Assembly (NCBI GenBank): GCA_013360445.1
Contig: JABWBP010000063.1
Coordinates: 1-34,612 of the forward strand
DNA from: Calditrichaceae bacterium
GTDB lineage: Bacteria; Calditrichota; Calditrichia; RBG-13-44-9; J075
Length of the DNA stretch: 34,612 nt
Direction: 5' to 3'
The notes under the pieces: generated by a model
The model's database searches: none
Told to the model about the DNA's origin: nothing
The model's input: the letters and a program-made list of their open reading frames with translations, nothing else
Part shown: positions 31,532 to 34,612 of the stretch, piece after piece
Layout of the letters: each line of letters starts with the position of its first letter
Position numbering within the stretch: position 1 is the stretch's first letter
Made by a program: the position numbers and the translations under genes

Positions 31532-32203
31532 ATGATCGAGATGCAGAACATCAACCGGGTTTATGATACCGGGAGAGTGAAGGTCCACGCGCTGCGGGAT
31601 GTCAACCTGCACATAAAAGAGGGGGAGTTGATCGCCATTATGGGCCCTTCCGGTTCCGGCAAATCCACGTTGATGAACGTGATCGGCTGCCTCGATACCC
31701 CCACTTCCGGGAGGTATTCCTTAGACGGCAAAGCGGTGAACGACCTGGATGATAACGATCTGGCGGATATCCGCAACCGCAAGATCGGGTTCGTGTTCCA
31801 GAGCTTCAACCTGCTGTCCTATGCCAGCGCTTTCGAAAACGTGGAGCTTCCCCTGATCTTCATGGGCATGTCCACCGCCAAACGCAAGCAGCGGGTGACC
31901 GAGATGCTGGCCCGGGTGGGGCTGGCCGACCGCATGGATCATAAACCCAACGAGCTTTCCGGGGGCCAGCAGCAGCGGGTGGCGATTGCCCGCGCCCTGG
32001 CCAACCACCCCCGCATCATCTTAGCCGACGAACCTACCGGCAACCTCGACAGCGCCTCGGGGAAAGAAATTTTGCAGCTTTTTCTGGATTTGTGGAAGGC
32101 CGGCAACACCATCATTATGATCACTCACGATCCCTCCATCTCCGAAAATTGTGAGCGCATCATTCATCTGAAAGACGGAATGATCGAGAACGGGGCGGTG
32201 TAA
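31532..32203 (+). CDS. LolD/MacB-type ABC transporter ATPase
   Basis: 223 residues, the usual size of the MacB/LolD/FtsE ATPase class. Walker A is GPSGSGKST (38-46), the Q-loop is FVFQSFNLL (near 90), the ABC signature is LSGGQQQR (142-149), and Walker B is [12 protein letters not shown] with Asp166 and Glu167. The switch His is in ITHDPS. It should power the two permeases upstream and complete an adaptor-permease-permease-ATPase exporter. The cargo could be a lipoprotein, antimicrobial peptide, lipid or toxin; nothing in the sequence decides. The ATG at 31532 fits the conserved start [14 protein letters not shown]. Confidence 0.94.
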   Translation: MIEMQNINRVYDTGRVKVHALRDVNLHIKEGELIAIMGPSGSGKSTLMNVIGCLDTPTSGRYSLDGKAVNDLDDNDLADIRNRKIGFVFQSFNLLSYASAFENVELPLIFMGMSTAKRKQRVTEMLARVGLADRMDHKPNELSGGQQQRVAIARALANHPRIILADEPTGNLDSASGKEILQLFLDLWKAGNTIIMITHDPSISENCERIIHLKDGMIENGAV

Positions 32204-32208
32204 ACCCG

Positions 32209-32257
32209 GAGTGTAGAATTTATTTTGCACTTATATTGCAGAATAAATTCTGCACTC
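32209..32257. other. Long hairpin after the ABC ATPase gene
   Basis: Two 21-nt arms (32209-32229 and 32237-32257) pair with two mismatches. The left arm begins GAGTGTAGAATTTATT and the right arm ends TAAATTCTGCACTC, around a 7-nt loop (CTTATAT). It follows the ATPase stop by 5 bp. No long T-run follows, so it may act as an attenuator or mRNA 3'-end structure, or as a factor-dependent terminator of the exporter operon. Confidence 0.65.
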
Positions 32258-32364
32258 CTTTTGGGTATGAACACCCCGCAGTCCCGCCCCTACCGGCGCC
32301 AGATCGAACTGCCGCAAAATGGCGAGCAGGATGCTCGTCTCACGCGGCAAAAGAAATAAATTTT

Positions 32365-32392
32365 TTGATTTTCCCCCGCGTTTTCATATACT
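32365..32392 (+). promoter_or_regulatory. Sigma-70-like promoter for the OPT-family gene
   Basis: TTGATT (32365-32370) and TATACT (32387-32392) are separated by 16 nt, a good match to -35 and -10 boxes. The element lies 94 bp upstream of the start codon. It supports independent expression of the transporter gene rather than read-through from the ABC operon. The gap 32204-32485 holds no gene otherwise. Confidence 0.45.
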
Positions 32393-32485
32393 CTCCTTTC
32401 GGGGTATGTCGCCCTCACACGTTTCAAGCTAAAACAGCAGCCCGCCTGCTGCTGGAAAATTCACCTTCATAATCAAAGGGGTATT

Positions 32486-34408
32486 ATGGCTGAATTGAAA
32501 CCTTATGTTCCGCACGACAGCAATATGAAAGATTTCAGCCTCCGGGCGCTCCTGATGGGCGCGGTCTTCGGAGTTATCTTCGGCAGCGCAAATGCCTACT
32601 TGGGGCTGCGGGTGGGATTGACCATCAGCACCGCCATTCCCTTAGCGGTGATCTCCGTGGCCATGTTCAAAGCGCTGGAAAAAGTATGGGGCAAAGCCAC
32701 CATTTTAGAAGCGAACATCGCCCAGACCACCGGCTCGGCCAGCTCTTCGCTGGCCTCCGGGATCATTTTTACCATCCCGGCGCTGTTTTTGTGGGGATTG
32801 GAACCGGCGCTGGCAAAAATCGCCTTGTTGGGATTGTTAGGAGGAATGTTAGGAGTGGTGTTTATGATCCCGCTGCGCCGCTTTTTGATCGTGAAAGAGC
32901 ACGAGCATTTACCCTACCCGGAAGGAACCGCCGCCGCCCAGGTGCTCATCGCCGCGGACAGCGGGGGCGCGAAAGCGAAATACGTTTTCCAGGGGTTGGG
33001 ATTGGGCTTCATTTATAAAGCGTTGCTCTCTTTTGCCAAATTATGGCCCTCGGAGGTCAGCATTAGCATCCCGGGCCTGAAAAAGGGGCTGTTAGGATTA
33101 GAAGCCACCCCGGCGCTGTTAGGGGTGGGTTACATCCTGGGGTTCCGCATCGCGGCGATCATGGTGGCGGGCGGGCTGCTCTCCTGGCTGGGAATCATTC
33201 CCGCGATTGCCCATTTCGGCGAGTTGGTGAACACCCCGATGTTCCCGGAAAGCACAAAACTGATCGCCGACATGAGCCCCTACGAAATCTGGACCCGCTA
33301 CGTGCGCTACATCGGGGCCGGGGCGGTGGCGACCGGGGGGATCATCACCGTGTTCAAATCCCTGCCGACCATGATCGATTCCCTGAAGATCGGGGTGCGG
33401 GAGCTTTCCCCCAAATCCATGGCCGAGGCGTCTTCCCGGGTGCGCACCGACCGGGATTTGCCCTTTATGGTGGTCATCGGGGTGGTGGTCGTCTTCCTGG
33501 CGATCTCGATCAGCACCCCCTACGTGGTGGGGATCGACCAGTTATTGATCACCCGGATCATCGGTTCCCTGGCCATCGCCCTGTTCGCCTTTATTTTCGT
33601 AACCGTTTCCTCCCGCATTGTGGGATTAGTGGGAGTTACCTCCAATCCCACTTCGGGAATGACCATCGTAACCCTGCTCGGCACTGCCTCGGTGTTCTAT
33701 CTCCTGGGCTGGACCGACACCTTCAGCAAAGCCGCGGTGCTCACCATCGGCACCGTGGTGGCGGTTTCCGCCTCCATTGCCGGGGATATTTCCCAGGATC
33801 TGAAATCCGGCTACCTGCTCGGCGCGACGCCCCAAAAGCAGCAGGGCAGCGAGCTGTTCGGGGCTTTAAGCTCCGCCTTCTTCATCGCCCTGGCGGTGGT
33901 TACGTTAGGCGAGGTGTACGGCTTCGGAACCAAAGAAATTCCCGCCCCCCAGGCCACCTTGATGCAGACCGTGGTGGACGGGGTGCTGCACGCCAACCTC
34001 CCCTGGAGTTTGGTGCTGATCGGGGCCAGTTTTGCAATCGTGGCGGAACTGCTCTCGGTTCCCTCCCTGCCCTTTGCGGTGGGCATTTACCTGCCTCTCT
34101 CCACCATGACCCCCATTTTCGTGGGCGGGGTGATTCGCCGCATTACCGAAGCCCGCAACCGCCACGCCCTCACCGATTTTGCGGAAAAACAGACCGACAC
34201 CGGCGTGTTGTTAGGCTCCGGTTTGATTGCCGGCGAGGGCATCATGGGCGTTACCATCGCCGCGTTTGCGGTATTTACCGGAACCCGGCCCGCGGGTCTG
34301 CCCTTCGGCCTGGAAGGAATTCCCGGGGAAGTCCTCTCCTTTGCGGCGTTCCTGGCCCTGGGGTACTACATTTACCGGATGGAGACGGGGAAGAGGGGAA
34401 AAGCGTAA
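32486..34408 (+). CDS. OPT-family oligopeptide transporter
   Basis: 640 residues, the common size of bacterial OPT proteins. These are proton-coupled importers of small peptides or metal chelates in the inner membrane. There are about 15 hydrophobic segments, starting with SLRALLMGAVFGVIFGSANAYLGLRVGLTI. Family words include AYLGLRVGLTIS, the block IAQTTGSASSSLASG, EHLPYPEGTAAAQVL, TSNPTSGMTIV, DISQDLKSGYLLGATP and LPFAVGIYLPLS. Start ATG has AAAGGGG upstream. It stands alone; a peptide substrate is suggested by the family name only. The stop codon lies at the edge of a palindrome (34403-34518). Confidence 0.94.
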   Translation: MAELKPYVPHDSNMKDFSLRALLMGAVFGVIFGSANAYLGLRVGLTISTAIPLAVISVAMFKALEKVWGKATILEANIAQTTGSASSSLASGIIFTIPALFLWGLEPALAKIALLGLLGGMLGVVFMIPLRRFLIVKEHEHLPYPEGTAAAQVLIAADSGGAKAKYVFQGLGLGFIYKALLSFAKLWPSEVSISIPGLKKGLLGLEATPALLGVGYILGFRIAAIMVAGGLLSWLGIIPAIAHFGELVNTPMFPESTKLIADMSPYEIWTRYVRYIGAGAVATGGIITVFKSLPTMIDSLKIGVRELSPKSMAEASSRVRTDRDLPFMVVIGVVVVFLAISISTPYVVGIDQLLITRIIGSLAIALFAFIFVTVSSRIVGLVGVTSNPTSGMTIVTLLGTASVFYLLGWTDTFSKAAVLTIGTVVAVSASIAGDISQDLKSGYLLGATPQKQQGSELFGALSSAFFIALAVVTLGEVYGFGTKEIPAPQATLMQTVVDGVLHANLPWSLVLIGASFAIVAELLSVPSLPFAVGIYLPLSTMTPIFVGGVIRRITEARNRHALTDFAEKQTDTGVLLGSGLIAGEGIMGVTIAAFAVFTGTRPAGLPFGLEGIPGEVLSFAAFLALGYYIYRMETGKRGKA

Positions 34409-34518
34409 CCCGTAATGCGTGAAGCGTGACACGCAAAACGTAATGCGTAAAAACGGAATACGCACTACGCAATCCCCCGGCTATCCGGGGCATTACGCAT
34501 TACGCTTCACACATCACG
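34403..34518. repeat. Imperfect palindrome of GCGTAATGC-type words after the OPT gene
   Basis: The left part (34403-34450) has GCGTAACCCGTAATGCGTGA, CGTGACACGCAAAACG and similar words. The right part (about 34490-34518) is the complement (GCATTACGCATTACGCTTCA). A small GC-rich stem, CCCCCGG with CCGGGG, lies in the centre (about 34473-34490). The OPT stop (34406-34408) is inside the left arm. On the other side, the stop of the putative minus-strand recombinase remnant is inside the right arm. Confidence 0.8.
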
Positions 34519-34612
34519 ATGCGCGTGATGCAATAGAACATCATCAATAGTCGGGATGATATGATGAATAACGAGTTCCTTATTTTTAACCACAATATGA
34601 TCAATTAGCATT
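34507..34612 (-). CDS. Partial gene at the edge: possible C-terminus of a serine recombinase
   Basis: On the minus strand, 34 codons run from the right edge to a TGA at 34507-34509. The translation includes LIDHIVVKNKELVIHHIIPT, then a His-rich tail. A short strand pattern ending in IVV-x4-ELVIxHIIP is common at the end of the zinc-ribbon/recombinase part of large serine recombinases, but 34 residues are too few for a firm call. Whether the ATG at 34609-34611 is the start or an internal Met cannot be told, as the window ends there. If real, it signals a mobile element or phage-like integration next to the palindrome. Confidence 0.35.
   Translation of the reverse strand, partial: MLIDHIVVKNKELVIHHIIPTIDDVLLHHAHRDV

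Noticed and set aside
32236-32472. A 78-codon plus-strand frame between the ABC ATPase and OPT genes.
   Set aside because: It begins in a hairpin and spans the promoter-like region; no ribosome binding site and no plausible protein pattern.

Overview
This window looks like chromosomal DNA of a Gram-negative heterotroph, probably from the FCB side of the bacterial tree (a Calditrichota/KSB1-like lineage is my best guess, not proven). The pointers are a Por/T9SS-type C-terminal sorting domain, several lipoproteins with clear lipoboxes, an outer-membrane beta-barrel, multihaem c-type cytochromes, and a split methylmalonyl-CoA mutase followed by its MeaB GTPase. Most genes are moderately GC-rich. 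Two stretches are visibly AT-richer: about 1340-2400 and 20500-23240. Both look like later arrivals.

Left part (1-13600, all plus strand): a fumarylacetoacetase-family hydrolase overlapping a DinB-family gene; the 3' remnant of what looks like a PD-(D/E)XK (NucS/DUF91-like) nuclease; a PIN-domain toxin with its antitoxin; mutA, mutB and meaB (the B12-dependent methylmalonyl-CoA/succinyl-CoA step and its chaperone); birA (biotin ligase); coaX (type III pantothenate kinase); and a large soluble GAF/PAS histidine kinase. The mut-meaB-birA-coaX order groups B12, biotin and CoA functions that meet in propionyl-CoA metabolism, but the genes are separated by repeat-filled spacers.

Middle (13600-26560, mostly minus strand): a secreted carbohydrate-binding/six-hairpin glycosidase-like protein; a repeat-filled spacer; an FKBP-type lipoprotein (plus strand) converging on an OmpA-like lipoprotein through a strong shared terminator; then a minus-strand cluster that reads, in transcription order, outer-membrane barrel, 11-haem periplasmic cytochrome, seven-repeat propeller lipoprotein, T9SS-sorted CHAP-like protein, 13-haem lipoprotein cytochrome. 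The barrel plus two multihaem cytochromes could form a trans-outer-membrane electron conduit.

Right part (26680-34408, plus strand): a sugar-phosphate nucleotidyltransferase, a MacA/HlyD-like adaptor, two paralogous MacB-type permeases and a LolD/MacB-type ATPase (a tripartite export system), then an OPT-family transporter. At the extreme right edge there may be the last 34 codons of a minus-strand serine recombinase.

The most unusual non-coding signal is the richness of intergenic palindromes. There is a roughly 350-bp mirrored mosaic of nested hairpins at 17031-17379; a family of imperfect palindromes built from short degenerate tandem words that begin at or inside the stop codons of upstream genes (birA, coaX, the adaptor, the OPT gene); a 14-bp-period palindrome at 25797-25919; and small GCAAAAC/GTTTTGC hairpins just after mutA and meaB.
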